Part shown: piece after piece, positions 47,021 to 56,111 of the stretch
How the letters are laid out: each line of letters starts with the position of its first letter
How positions within the stretch are numbered: the stretch's first letter is position 1
Assembly: GCA_023269235.1 (NCBI GenBank)
Contig: JAHFTW010000005.1
Location: 59,537-120,361 of the forward strand
Length of the DNA stretch: 60,825 bases
Direction of reading: 5' to 3'
Source: Thermoplasmata archaeon
Lineage (GTDB): Archaea; Thermoplasmatota; E2; JACPAO01; JAHFTW01
Notes under the pieces: generated by a model
The model's input: only the letters and a program-made list of their open reading frames with translations
Databases searched by the model: none
What the model was told of the DNA's origin: nothing
Translations under genes and position numbers: made by a program

Positions 47021-47968
47021 TTACTTTGGCGGCGGCGGGACGGGCTGGCCGCTCGTGAACCGCCACTCCGGGGGCGTGTACCCGTAGAAGCTGTGCGTGT
47101 AGATGGTGAACGGCTGCTCCAAGACGAAGCCGATGCCGCGGTTGGTGCAGCGCTGGCCCAGCACAGGCACGTTCGTGCACTGGTCGGAGACCGGAGGCGG
47201 CGGGGCCGTGCCGTCAATCCAGTGGGAAAAGACGCGAAGCAGGAGCGGGGTCCCGTTGCCGAGCTTGAGCGTGTCCACGATGGTGTCGTTGCTGACGAGG
47301 AGCTGCGGCGACTTGCCGGCCGCCTCGAAGTTGCAAAACAGGGCGGCGCCGCAGTCGTAGGACCACAGAAGTTCGAGGGAGTCGCCGGCGCTCTGGGTGC
47401 TCGTCCACACCATCTCGCTTTGGACCCTGTCGGGCCGGCGCACCATGTCCACCGTGAACAGGAAGATGTCGTTGGAGGACCCCGCCGTGCTGCAGGCGGC
47501 CAGGCCCACGGTGATGGCGTTGACGCTGCACTCGATGAAGCCCTTGCTGACGGTGGCCTGGTTGAACGGTTGTGTCCGCGCGTCGGGAGAAAGGATGATC
47601 TTCACGGCTGGCGGGTCCGACACGCCGGCGACGACCTCGGTCGAGGTCTGTCCTTCCTGGAAGCCGGCCTTCTTCGCCTTCACGAAGTAGGTGCCGGGCG
47701 GGAGCCCTTGCAGGCCGAAGGCTCCGGAGGCCGTCGTGTTGGTCGTGAAGGTCTTGGTCGGGCCCTTGAGGGAAAGGACCACGTTGACAAGAGGGCGGAC
47801 CCCCGTGTCGACGACGACGCCCCGCAGGACGCCGGTGTCCTCCGTGGCCTTGAGGTCAAGGCTTTCGGCGGCCTGGCCGACATTGGAGCTGGACGTTCCG
47901 GACGACGACGAGGCGCATCCGGCGAGGATGAAGCTGGCCACGAGGACGAGCGGGAGGGTAGGACGCAT
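47021..47968 (-). CDS. CarboxypepD_reg-like surface lipoprotein, family copy 1
   Basis: A 315-residue lipoprotein (FILAGC). Residues about 45-125 form a carboxypeptidase-regulatory-like beta domain (GVLRGVVVDTGVRPLVNVVLSL, GLPPGTYFVKAKKAGF). A Cys pair follows (KGFIECS ... LAACS), then a beta-rich region ending YGYTPPEWRF and a Pro/Lys tail. Two plus-strand paralogues at 54287 and 55185 share this layout. Function unknown. Confidence 0.8.
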   Translation of the reverse strand: MRPTLPLVLVASFILAGCASSSSGTSSSNVGQAAESLDLKATEDTGVLRGVVVDTGVRPLVNVVLSLKGPTKTFTTNTTASGAFGLQGLPPGTYFVKAKKAGFQEGQTSTEVVAGVSDPPAVKIILSPDARTQPFNQATVSKGFIECSVNAITVGLAACSTAGSSNDIFLFTVDMVRRPDRVQSEMVWTSTQSAGDSLELLWSYDCGAALFCNFEAAGKSPQLLVSNDTIVDTLKLGNGTPLLLRVFSHWIDGTAPPPPVSDQCTNVPVLGQRCTNRGIGFVLEQPFTIYTHSFYGYTPPEWRFTSGQPVPPPPK

Positions 47969-48064
47969 GAGAGCCACCGCCGGTGAGCCGGCTTGACGCT
48001 ATTTCAGGCTTCGCGCACCGGGGAGGGGCCGGGCAAGGGCCGGCAAGGCGCGCAATCCTGGAAA

Positions 48065-48118
48065 CGCAGCGAAAAAAAAGAAAGGTGGGGAAGGGGGGAG
48101 AAGGGGGGAAGGAAACGA
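48065..48118 (-). terminator. Pyrimidine-rich tract after surface protein gene
   Basis: The minus strand reads TTCCTTCCCCCCTTCTCCCCCCTTCC then CTTTCTTTTTTTTCG after the stop at 48126; a T8 run makes a strong archaeal terminator candidate. Confidence 0.5.
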
Positions 48119-48125
48119 ACCGCGT

Positions 48126-49571
48126 TCAAGCGAGGCGGCGGCGCAGCAGGGTGGCGACGGCGCCGAGGGAGGCCACGAGGCCCATCAGCTCGAAGGCCGG
48201 GCTCTTCTTGGCCTCCTCGGTGATGGCGTTGCCGTTGGTGTCCTGCTTCTCGTTGATGCAGTTCTGGTTCGACTTGGCGGCGTCGATATTCTCGAGGCCA
48301 CCGCACTTGGTGACCGTGAGGTCCTTGCCGATCTGGAACTGCGCGACGCCGACCGCGGTGGCCGTGCCTTGGTCGTTCTTGACCTTCAAGGTGATGGTGT
48401 ACGTGCCGTCCTTGGCGCCGTCGGTCTTGTAGGGCCAGACGAAGCTGACGTCCACGGCCTCGGTGTGGTGGTCGTGCTCGTGGTAGCGCTGCACGACGGC
48501 GGCGCGGTAGGCGCTGCGCGCCTCGCTGGCGCCGGCGATGGTGAGCTCGATGCCGCCCTTGATGCCGTTGGAGCCGGCCGCGGCGACCTCGTCCACGTCA
48601 TAGTTGCCCCAGGGCGAGTTGCTCGAGGTGTGGATGACCATGTCGTCGCCAATGAACTGGGGGTGCATGTACTCGATGCGAATCGGGTTCATGATGGAGA
48701 TCTCCATGTGCGGGCGGTAGAGCACCGAGGTGTGCAGCTTGGAGACGTTGGGCATGAAGATCTTGTTCGCGGGGTCGTTGCAGACGGCGCCCGTCGGGTC
48801 CTTGATGAAGACCGCGACCTGCATGTTGTAGCCCGACTCCTTCTTGATGGTCTTGGTGTCGAGCTTCATCGAGAGCTCGTACTCGTAGACGGCGATGTCG
48901 CGGTTCTGCGCGTCGCGGTAGGCGTGGTAGGTGACCTTGCCGGTCGGGGAGTCGGTGCTCGTGGCGACCGCGTTGCCGAGCCTGCCGACCGTCTCGCCCT
49001 CGGCGATCAGGGTGCCGGACTTGTAGTTCGCGTTCCCGATGCTGATCTCCTCGCCGGTGCGCATCCAGGCGTGGACGGCGACGTTGGGCACGATGACGTA
49101 GGGGTCGGCGCTCGCGGGGAGCTGGGAGCCCGTGGGGGTGCCGGCCTGGGTCGAGATGTACCAGAAGAGCTTGAACGTGTCCCCGTCGAGGAGGACGTCG
49201 AAGGAGAGACCGCGCTCGGGGTGGGTGCGGGGCACGCCGTTCTGGGTGACGTTGTACTCGACGTAGCCGGGGCTGGAGTAGCCGTAGTACTGGTGGTACT
49301 CCTGACTGAAGGGGTCGCCGGGCGCCTGGTGCAAGCAGGTGGTGCTGGACGTGGCCAAGCCGACCGGGGCGTCCTTGGCGAAGGCGGGGTCGGGCTGCTG
49401 CGTGTTGATGGGCATCTCCTGCAGGGCGTCCAGGACGTGGAAGTACAGGTTCGTCGGCGTGGGCGCGAGGGGGTTCGTGATGCCGGCCGTAACGGCCTGG
49501 GCGGAGGTGGGGGCGGCGAAGAGCCCGAGCGCCAGGAGAGCGACGGTGGCAATGGCAAGCTTGGTCGTCAT
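48126..49571 (-). CDS. Surface protein, tandem paralogue family copy 1
   Basis: A 481-residue protein: signal peptide (ALLALGLFAAPTSAQA), large beta-rich ectodomain, C-terminal hydrophobic helix and LLRRRLA. Motifs shared with the next two genes are LYFHVLDALQEMPINTQ, VAVHAWMRTGE, LIAEGETVGRLG, SPWGNYDVDEV and the His cluster QRYHEHDHHTEA. Cysteines at CLHQ, AVCND, KCGG and NCIN are conserved. No known family recognised. A TATA box lies at 49601. Confidence 0.82.
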   Translation of the reverse strand: MTTKLAIATVALLALGLFAAPTSAQAVTAGITNPLAPTPTNLYFHVLDALQEMPINTQQPDPAFAKDAPVGLATSSTTCLHQAPGDPFSQEYHQYYGYSSPGYVEYNVTQNGVPRTHPERGLSFDVLLDGDTFKLFWYISTQAGTPTGSQLPASADPYVIVPNVAVHAWMRTGEEISIGNANYKSGTLIAEGETVGRLGNAVATSTDSPTGKVTYHAYRDAQNRDIAVYEYELSMKLDTKTIKKESGYNMQVAVFIKDPTGAVCNDPANKIFMPNVSKLHTSVLYRPHMEISIMNPIRIEYMHPQFIGDDMVIHTSSNSPWGNYDVDEVAAAGSNGIKGGIELTIAGASEARSAYRAAVVQRYHEHDHHTEAVDVSFVWPYKTDGAKDGTYTITLKVKNDQGTATAVGVAQFQIGKDLTVTKCGGLENIDAAKSNQNCINEKQDTNGNAITEEAKKSPAFELMGLVASLGAVATLLRRRLA

Positions 49572-49600
49572 ACGACTCAACTGCGCAGGCCGGCACTGCG

Positions 49601-49609
49601 GGGATAAAC
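49601..49609 (-). promoter_or_regulatory. TATA box of surface protein copy 1
   Basis: GTTTATCCC on the minus strand about 34 nt before the ATG at 49571; the same word precedes copy 3 (52654). Confidence 0.5.
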
Positions 49610-49716
49610 CTTGTGGCCACGTCGGTCAAGCGTTCCATCCATGCCCCGACAGGAGGTGGAGCAGTCAACGGTCGCGCTTTCGGTGGGGGCGGACCCGCCC
49701 CTCGAACCGCGCGGCC

Positions 49717-51138
49717 TCAAGCGCGGCGTCGGGCGAGGGCGAACAACGCCGCGAGCGCCCCGACGACTTGGATGCCCGACGCGCGGCGGGCGGGGTCCAC
49801 CAGGTTTCCATTCTTGTCTGTCGCGGCCGGCGTGCACACGGGGGTGACCGTGGCGTTGCGGTCGAGGACATCCTGCGTGAGGCCGCCGCACTGCACGGTC
49901 TCGAAGGGCTCGCCGAGGCGGACGAACGTGGTCGCCTCCGCCTTGGCCGTCCCCTGGACGTTGGCGACGACGAGGTGGACGTCGTAGGTGCCTTCGGGCG
50001 CCCCGACCTCCCCGTAGGGCCAGACGAACGCCACGTCGGCTCCGTCGAGGCTGTAGGAGTGGCCATGCTCGTGGAACCGTTGCGGCAGGGCGGCGCGGTA
50101 GAGGCCCGTGACCGGCCCGTCGGGGCCGACGACCTCGAGGCGCACGTTGTCGGTCCGGTTGTCGGCCGCAGCGACCGGGTCCACCACATCGTAGCTGCCC
50201 CACGGCGAGTTGACGGCCACGTGGAACACAGCGACATCGTACACGCGGACCGGGTGGATGTAGGTGATGCGCACCGGGTTGAGGACCGCGAGCTCGAGTC
50301 GGGGACGGTGGCCGTCGCTGCTGTGCACCTTGACGACGTCGGGCATCACGCTGGCGTCGCGGGGGTTGGGGCACGAGTCCGTCTTGAGGAACGTCGCGAC
50401 CTGGACGTTGAAGCCGCCCGGGGCGGGAATGCGGTCCATCCGCAGGTCGAGGGGAATCGTGTAGTCGTACACGGCGAGGGTCTGCCCGGAGGGGCCCGTG
50501 ACCGTGGAGTAGGCGACGCTGCCAGTCGGCGACGTGGCGGAGGTCGCAAGCGGCCCCGCGAGGTTGCCCACGGTCTCCCCTTCGGCGATGAGGTCGCCGG
50601 CCTTGTAGGCGTCATCGCTGATGCTGATGGCTTCCCCGGTGCGCACCCAGGCGTGCACCGCGACGTCGGGGACCACGAGGACCTGGCCCGCTGCCTCCGC
50701 CCCGGCGGCCCCCAATGTGGTGGCGAGCGACCAGTGCAGGACCGGGTGGTTGCCGCGGTCAAGGGCGAGCGTGTAGGCGAGCCCGCGCTCGAAGTAGGGC
50801 TGGGGTTGCGAACGCCCTTGGTCGTCCTTGTAGTCGTAGTTCATGGGACCCGACGCGAGGTGCCCGAACAGGGTGTTGAAGTCGGACTGGCTGGCGCCCA
50901 CCTCGGACGGGAGGCCCAGGCAGGTCACGGTGGCGGAGGCGATCACCCGGGAGCTGGCCTGGAACGCGGACGGCGGGGGCTGCGTGTTGATGGCGAACTC
51001 CTGGATGTCGTCGAGGACGTGGAAGTAGAGCGTCGTCGGCGTCGGCGTCCACGCGTCGTGGATGGCGGGCGGGACTTCGGCCCGGGCTGCGGGAAGGGGG
51101 GCGAGCAGCGCCAGAACGAGGGCGGCGGCGAGACGCAC
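49717..51138 (-). CDS. Surface protein, tandem paralogue family copy 2
   Basis: A 473-residue paralogue of the proteins at 48126 and 51190, more diverged. It keeps LYFHVLDDIQEFAINTQ, VAVHAWVRTGE, LIAEGETVGNLAG, SPWGSYDVVD and the cluster QRFHEHGHSYS. The Cys set TCLG, DSCP, QCGG and PVCT is retained. Signal peptide and C-terminal ALARRRA are present. GTG 51138 is about 27 nt after a GCTTTTTCC element. Confidence 0.8.
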   Translation of the reverse strand: MRLAAALVLALLAPLPAARAEVPPAIHDAWTPTPTTLYFHVLDDIQEFAINTQPPPSAFQASSRVIASATVTCLGLPSEVGASQSDFNTLFGHLASGPMNYDYKDDQGRSQPQPYFERGLAYTLALDRGNHPVLHWSLATTLGAAGAEAAGQVLVVPDVAVHAWVRTGEAISISDDAYKAGDLIAEGETVGNLAGPLATSATSPTGSVAYSTVTGPSGQTLAVYDYTIPLDLRMDRIPAPGGFNVQVATFLKTDSCPNPRDASVMPDVVKVHSSDGHRPRLELAVLNPVRITYIHPVRVYDVAVFHVAVNSPWGSYDVVDPVAAADNRTDNVRLEVVGPDGPVTGLYRAALPQRFHEHGHSYSLDGADVAFVWPYGEVGAPEGTYDVHLVVANVQGTAKAEATTFVRLGEPFETVQCGGLTQDVLDRNATVTPVCTPAATDKNGNLVDPARRASGIQVVGALAALFALARRRA

Positions 51139-51189
51139 GGCCGCGACGCTCCGGGGCCGGGGAAAAAGCTGTTGGCCGCTTCGGGCAAC

Positions 51190-52632
51190 TTAGCGCCGGC
51201 GACGGAAGAAGGCCGCGCTGGCAGCGACGACGAGTCCGCCGAGCGCCCAGGAAAGACCAGAGGCCTTCTGCGTGGCCGGGTCAAAGAATCGGCCGTCGGG
51301 GGTGAGGACGCGCTCGACGCAGGGTGTCGTCGCGTTGGGCACGATGACCTCCGTCGCGCCGCACAAGGTTGCTCGGGAAGGATCGCCGAGGGTGAACGTG
51401 GTGAGCGCGCTTGCGACCGCGGTGCGTTGGTCGTTGTTGACCAGGAAACGCACTGTGTAGGTTCCCTCGGGGGCGCTGTCGTTGACGTACGGCCAGACGT
51501 ACGTGACGTCCACGGGGTCCGCATGGTGGTTGTACTCGTGGAAGCGCTGGACGATGCTCGCGCGGTGGAGCGAAGGGGCCGGCCCAGGCCCGGCGATGTC
51601 GAAAGAGATGCCGCCTTGCAGGCCGTTCGTCCCGCCCGCGACGGTCTCGTCCACGTCATAGTTGCCCCAGACCGACTGCACGGAGGTGTGGAAGACCCAA
51701 TCCTGGCCCACGAGCTGCGGGTGGATGTAGAGGACGCGCAGCGGGTCGAAGATGGCGAGCTCCATGCGCGGCGGGTTGGCCAGGTCCGTGTGCGGCATGA
51801 CCAGGTTGGGCATGAGAATCTTGTTCGCCGGGTCCGTGCAGGCCGGGTTGGGGAGGAAGACGGCGACCTGGAGGTAGAACCCTGCGTCCTTTGGAATCAA
51901 GGCGTCCGCTTGCCAGGCCATCGTCAGAGTGTAGTCGTAGATGGAATGGTGCGCGCCATCGCTGTCCACGACATCGCGCCAAACGACGTCGCCCGAAGGC
52001 GACGTGGTCGAGGTCGCAAGGTCACCTCCCAGGTTCCCGACGGTTTCGCCTTCGGCAAGCAGCTTGCCCTCCTTGAAGCCGGCTCCCAGGTTGATCATGT
52101 CGCCCGTGCGCATCCAGGCGTGGACGGCGACGTCGGGGACGAGGAGGTAGGGGTCGGCGCTCGCGGGCACCGGCGAGGTGCTCGGGAGCCCCGCGCTGGT
52201 CTCGAGGGACCAGTGGAGCGTGAACGGCGCGTCCAGATCGGGGTGGATGTCCCACGGTGACTCGCGCTCCGAGGCGGTCCGGGGGCTGCCGTCATAGGAG
52301 TTGTTGTACTCTACGTAGCCCGGGCTGGAGTAGCCGAAATACTGGTGGTACTCGCTCGAAAAAAAGCCGTTTTGCACTCCCGCGTCGACGCGCTGGAGGC
52401 AGGTCAGAGTGGACACGGTGGGGCCGTGCGGGGAGTCCCTGGCGAACGAGGGGTCAGGGAGTTGCGTGTTGATGGGGAACTCCTGCAACGCGTCGAGGAG
52501 ATGGAAGTAGAGCGTCGTCGGCGTCGAGACGGCGGTCGGGTTCTGGATTCCCGGCGCAGAGGGGCCGGAGGAAGCGGCGCCGACGGCGGAGGCGGACAGC
52601 AGGGCGGCCAGCAGCAGGACGGACCCACGCAC
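51190..52632 (-). CDS. Surface protein, tandem paralogue family copy 3
   Basis: A 480-residue paralogue, closer to copy 1. It keeps LYFHLLDALQEFPINTQ, EYHQYFGYSSPGYVEYN, VAVHAWMRTGD, LLAEGETVGNLGG, WGNYDVDETVA and the cluster QRFHEYNHHADP. Cys at TCLQ, ACTD, LCGA and PCVE match. The signal peptide is VLLLAALLSASAVGA and the end is AAFFRRRR. GTG 52632 gives TATA spacing of 27 nt; GTG 52641 is also possible. Confidence 0.82.
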   Translation of the reverse strand: MRGSVLLLAALLSASAVGAASSGPSAPGIQNPTAVSTPTTLYFHLLDALQEFPINTQLPDPSFARDSPHGPTVSTLTCLQRVDAGVQNGFFSSEYHQYFGYSSPGYVEYNNSYDGSPRTASERESPWDIHPDLDAPFTLHWSLETSAGLPSTSPVPASADPYLLVPDVAVHAWMRTGDMINLGAGFKEGKLLAEGETVGNLGGDLATSTTSPSGDVVWRDVVDSDGAHHSIYDYTLTMAWQADALIPKDAGFYLQVAVFLPNPACTDPANKILMPNLVMPHTDLANPPRMELAIFDPLRVLYIHPQLVGQDWVFHTSVQSVWGNYDVDETVAGGTNGLQGGISFDIAGPGPAPSLHRASIVQRFHEYNHHADPVDVTYVWPYVNDSAPEGTYTVRFLVNNDQRTAVASALTTFTLGDPSRATLCGATEVIVPNATTPCVERVLTPDGRFFDPATQKASGLSWALGGLVVAASAAFFRRRR

Positions 52633-52653
52633 GACGGCCACGCGGGAGCCGGC

Positions 52654-52664
52654 CGGATAAACGC
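52654..52664 (-). promoter_or_regulatory. TATA box of surface protein copy 3
   Basis: GCGTTTATCCG on the minus strand, about 27 nt before the GTG at 52632. Confidence 0.45.
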
Positions 52665-52683
52665 ATTGGCGACTTGGGCGAAC

Positions 52684-54168
52684 TCAGCCCTTGATGACGC
52701 CGAGCGGCCGCATGCGCGCGACCTTGCGGGCAAGGCCGGCGGCCTCGACGGAATCCACCACGCGGGACACGTCCTTGTACGCCTCGGGGGCCTCCTCGGC
52801 GACGACGTCGGGGGACGCGGCGCGCACGCGGATGCCGTCCTCCTCCCACAGCTTGCGCAGGAGCTCGGTGCCGTTCCAGGTGCGCTTCGCCTCGCTGCGG
52901 CTCATGCGGCGGCCGGCGCCGTGGCAGCACGAGCCGAACGTCTTGTCGAGCGCGCCCTGCGACGCGGCGAGGAGGAAGCTGGCGCGGCCCATGTCGCCGG
53001 GCACCATGACGGGTTGTCCCGTGGCGCGGTACGCGCTGGGGACGTCGGGGTGGCCGGGGCCGAAGGCGCGCGTGGCCCCTTTGCGGTGGACGCAGAGACG
53101 TTTGCGCTTGCCCGCGTCGGGGCCGGCGGGGACGATGTGCTCCTCCATCTTGGCGATGTTGTGGCAGACGTCGTAGAGCACCTCCGTCTCGTCCTCGCCG
53201 ATGCCGAAGAGCTTGGAGAGCGCCCGGCGGGCGTGCGTGGCGGCGACGCTGCGGTTGACGAAGGCGAAGTTGGCGGCGGCCGCCATCGCACCGAGGTAGT
53301 TGTCGGCCTCGGGCGTCCCGAGGGGCGCGCAGGCGAGCTGGCGGTCGGGCAGCTCGATGCCGTGCCGGGCCGAGACGGCCTGCAGGTCCTTGACGTGGTC
53401 CTCGCAAATCTGGTGCCCGAGGCCGCGGCTGCCCGTGTGAATCATGACGAGCACCTGGCCCTGCCAGACGCCGTACGCCTTGCACGCCACCTCGTCCCAC
53501 GTCTTGTCCACGACCTGCAGCTCGAGGAAATGGTTGCCCGAGCCCAAGGAGCCGAGGCTCCGGCGGCCGCGCAGCCGAGCTCGCTCGTGCACCATGCGCG
53601 CGTCGGCGCCCGCGATGGCGCCGCGGTCTTCCATGTGCTCGCGGTCGCGCGCGCTCGCCCAGCCGTTCTCGACCGCCCACGCGGCGCCGGTGTCCAGGAT
53701 GCTTGTGAGGTCCGACTCGGCGAGCTCCAGCCCGCCGCGCGAGCCCATGCCGACGGGGACGGTGTCGAACAAGGCGTCCACGGCCTCGACGAGGCGGGGG
53801 CGCAGGTCGCGCTCGCTCAGCGGGGTGCGCAGAAGACGGACGCCGCAGTTGATGTCGAAGCCGACGCCGCCCGGGGAGACGACGCCGCCCGCGTCGGGGT
53901 CGAAGGCGGCGACGCCGCCGATGGGGAAGCCGTAGCCCCAGTGGATGTCGGGCATGGCGAGCGCGTAACCGACGATGCCGGGCAGGCAGGCAACGTTGGC
54001 GACCTGCTCGGCGGCGGGGTCGTCGCGGATGTGGGCCAGCAGGTCGGGTTGGGCCACGATGCGCCCGGGGACGCGCATGCGCAGATCGCCGCGGCCGCCC
54101 TTGTACGAGGGGGCGATCTCGTGCATGCCGCCGCCGACGTCGGCGAGCGGTCCGCTCCAGGTCTCCAC
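52684..54168 (-). CDS. rtcB: tRNA-splicing ligase RtcB
   Basis: A 494-residue RtcB that ligates 2',3'-cyclic phosphate RNA ends to 5'-OH ends with GTP and Mn, joining tRNA halves after intron removal. Conserved parts include DIHWGYGFPIGGVAAFD, the Mn-binding Cys in GFDINCGVRL, GSLGSGNHFLE, HTGSRGLGHQI and the guanylylated His in SCCHGAGR. GTG start 54168. It has no visible link to the surface-protein genes on either side. Confidence 0.96.
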   Translation of the reverse strand: METWSGPLADVGGGMHEIAPSYKGGRGDLRMRVPGRIVAQPDLLAHIRDDPAAEQVANVACLPGIVGYALAMPDIHWGYGFPIGGVAAFDPDAGGVVSPGGVGFDINCGVRLLRTPLSERDLRPRLVEAVDALFDTVPVGMGSRGGLELAESDLTSILDTGAAWAVENGWASARDREHMEDRGAIAGADARMVHERARLRGRRSLGSLGSGNHFLELQVVDKTWDEVACKAYGVWQGQVLVMIHTGSRGLGHQICEDHVKDLQAVSARHGIELPDRQLACAPLGTPEADNYLGAMAAAANFAFVNRSVAATHARRALSKLFGIGEDETEVLYDVCHNIAKMEEHIVPAGPDAGKRKRLCVHRKGATRAFGPGHPDVPSAYRATGQPVMVPGDMGRASFLLAASQGALDKTFGSCCHGAGRRMSRSEAKRTWNGTELLRKLWEEDGIRVRAASPDVVAEEAPEAYKDVSRVVDSVEAAGLARKVARMRPLGVIKG

Positions 54169-54286
54169 GGGCCGCCCACGGGGTCGGGGGCTTGGGGTTT
54201 GCGCTCCTCAGGCCTGGCGTCCGGGCGCCGACCTTTCAAGGGAACATCCCCAAGGTTTTTCCGTGCGCGGCTTCGTGGTCGTGCCC

Positions 54287-55162
54287 ATGCGCTCCGTCGG
54301 CCTCCTTGCCGTCACCCTCCTGGTCGCCACTGCCTTCGCCGGGTGCGCGACCGACACATCGGGCGCGTCCTCGAGCCTTGAGGATGCCGCCAAACAGATC
54401 AACGTCCAAGGCAGCGAGACCACGGGCATCATCCGCGGCGTCGTCGTGGACACCGCCATCCACCCGCTCGCCAAGGTCGCCGTCAGCGTCAAGGCGGGCG
54501 CCAAGAACTTTGTCAACCTCACCAACGCCGAGGGCGCCTTCGGCTTCGGCAACCTCGCCCCCGGCACCTACTTCGTCTCCGCCGTCAAGTCTGGCTACAA
54601 GACGACGCAGCAGAGCATCGAGGTCAAGGCCAACGACCCCGAGCCCGGGGTGGCGAAGATCCTGATGGAGGTGGACACGAGCTTCCAGAAGCCGAGCCAC
54701 GACACCTTCCACTTCCGCGGCTACATGGAGTGCAACGTCGTCGTCGTGTTCTTCTTCTTCCCCTGCGAAGAGCCCATCACGGGCACCAAGATTGGCAATG
54801 ACAACTGGGTCGCCAGCTACCCCATCGCGGGCAACGTCAGCTGGCTCCACACCAGCATGACCTGGGTCCCCAAGCAGCCCGTCGGCACCGAGCTCTACTT
54901 CAACATCGGCAACCCGGACACCGAGATCATCGGCTACAAGGGCGGCCCGTCGCCCCTCGTGCTCGACATCAAGGAGGACAAGGACCTGGGCCAGTTCAAG
55001 GACAACAGCGTCGTCATCGAGGTCTCCGGCAACGGCGAGCAGGGACTGGCCGGCGCCGAAGCCGAGCAGGACTTCGACGCCTACATCGTCGCCTTCCACG
55101 GCTACAAACCGCCGGCGGACTACGCCTTCTGGAAGGACGGCGAGCCGAAGGACCCCAAGTAG
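54287..55162 (+). CDS. CarboxypepD_reg-like surface lipoprotein, family copy 2
   Basis: A 291-residue lipoprotein (TAFAGC) with the same plan as the gene at 47021: N-terminal beta domain (GIIRGVVVDTAIHPLAKVAVSV, GNLAPGTYFVSAVKSGY), a Cys pair (RGYMECN ... FFPCEE) around a very hydrophobic stretch VVVVFFFF, a beta-rich part and the end FHGYKPPADYAFW followed by DG and a Pro/Lys tail. ATG 54287. Copy 3 follows 22 nt downstream. Confidence 0.8.
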   Translation: MRSVGLLAVTLLVATAFAGCATDTSGASSSLEDAAKQINVQGSETTGIIRGVVVDTAIHPLAKVAVSVKAGAKNFVNLTNAEGAFGFGNLAPGTYFVSAVKSGYKTTQQSIEVKANDPEPGVAKILMEVDTSFQKPSHDTFHFRGYMECNVVVVFFFFPCEEPITGTKIGNDNWVASYPIAGNVSWLHTSMTWVPKQPVGTELYFNIGNPDTEIIGYKGGPSPLVLDIKEDKDLGQFKDNSVVIEVSGNGEQGLAGAEAEQDFDAYIVAFHGYKPPADYAFWKDGEPKDPK

Positions 55163-55184
55163 CGGGCCGGCGACGCGAACGCTT

Positions 55185-56093
55185 ATGCCCGGGACCTCCC
55201 CGTGGGGCGATGTGCCCCGCTCCTGGTGGATTGCCGCCTTCCTCGCCCTCCTCCTTGCCGGCTGCGCCGGCCCGGCTGCCGAGACCGCGACGACGAGCCA
55301 CGCGGCCGCGACCCGCGGCGACTTGCGCGGCGTCGTCGTGGACCCCGGCATCCGGCCGCTCGCGGGCGCGTTCGTCCAGGTGAGCGGCAACGGCGTCAAG
55401 GTCACCACGAACACGACCTCCGAGGGCACCTTCATCGTGCGGGACCTCGCGGTCGGGAGCTACTTCCTCCTCGTCAAGAAGACCGGCTTCCTCACAAGCC
55501 AGACCCCCGCGCAGGTGAACGGCACCGACGCCATCGCCCGCATCGCCCTCGAGGCCGACCCGACCTACCGCGCCCCGACCTTCCAGACCTACAAGCACGT
55601 CGGCATCGTCCAGTGCGGCGTCGTCGTCTCCGCGCCCCCGGTCACGCAATACGCCGCCATCGCCGTCTGCGACGAGGCCAACCGCGCGAGCGGCCTCACG
55701 CTCTCCGACGACACCTCGCAGGCCATCCACATCCTCGACGCGGGCGCACCGACCTTCGTGCAGAGCGAACTGGACTTCAGCTCCGACCAGGCCGTGAGCC
55801 ACCAGCTTCTCCTCTACGTGGACGCCGTCGAGCACGGCGGCACGAAGTACGCCGAGCTTGGTTCCGCGGCGGGCGCCAGCCCGGTCGCCGTCTCCCTCCT
55901 GGAGGGCCGCACCGGCAAACTCGGCAAGGGCTCCGACCTGCAAATTCGTGTCTTCCCCTGGTACGAGTCGCCCTCCCCCCTCGGTGCGACGTACGACCAG
56001 AAGTTCGAGGTCGTGTCGCACGTCTTCTACGGCTACCGCCCGCCCGAGGGGTGGCTGTTCAGCCGGGACGGCGTGGCCCCCGCCCCCAAGTAG
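55185..56093 (+). CDS. CarboxypepD_reg-like surface lipoprotein, family copy 3
   Basis: A 302-residue lipoprotein (LLLAGC) with the same plan: beta domain (DLRGVVVDPGIRPLAGAFVQV, DLAVGSYFLLVKKTGF), Cys pair (GIVQCG ... IAVCDE), beta-rich part and the end YGYRPPEGWLFSRDG with a Pro/Lys tail. ATG 55185 is used, but a GTG nine codons later (55212) sits 27 nt after a CTTATG element and gives a tidier signal peptide. Confidence 0.78.
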   Translation: MPGTSPWGDVPRSWWIAAFLALLLAGCAGPAAETATTSHAAATRGDLRGVVVDPGIRPLAGAFVQVSGNGVKVTTNTTSEGTFIVRDLAVGSYFLLVKKTGFLTSQTPAQVNGTDAIARIALEADPTYRAPTFQTYKHVGIVQCGVVVSAPPVTQYAAIAVCDEANRASGLTLSDDTSQAIHILDAGAPTFVQSELDFSSDQAVSHQLLLYVDAVEHGGTKYAELGSAAGASPVAVSLLEGRTGKLGKGSDLQIRVFPWYESPSPLGATYDQKFEVVSHVFYGYRPPEGWLFSRDGVAPAPK

Positions 56094-56111
56094 CCCGGTG
56101 TCCGGCCGTCA

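Noticed and set aside
49339-52260. A 973-codon open frame on the plus strand opposite the surface proteins
   Set aside because: It is an antisense shadow of GC-rich genes: composition is Arg/Gly/Val-rich with no domain, while the minus strand has signal peptides and conserved paralogous motifs.
47021-56093. RtcB as a functional member of the surface-protein block
   Set aside because: It is a cytoplasmic RNA ligase with a normal sequence; co-location with exported proteins is not evidence of shared function.
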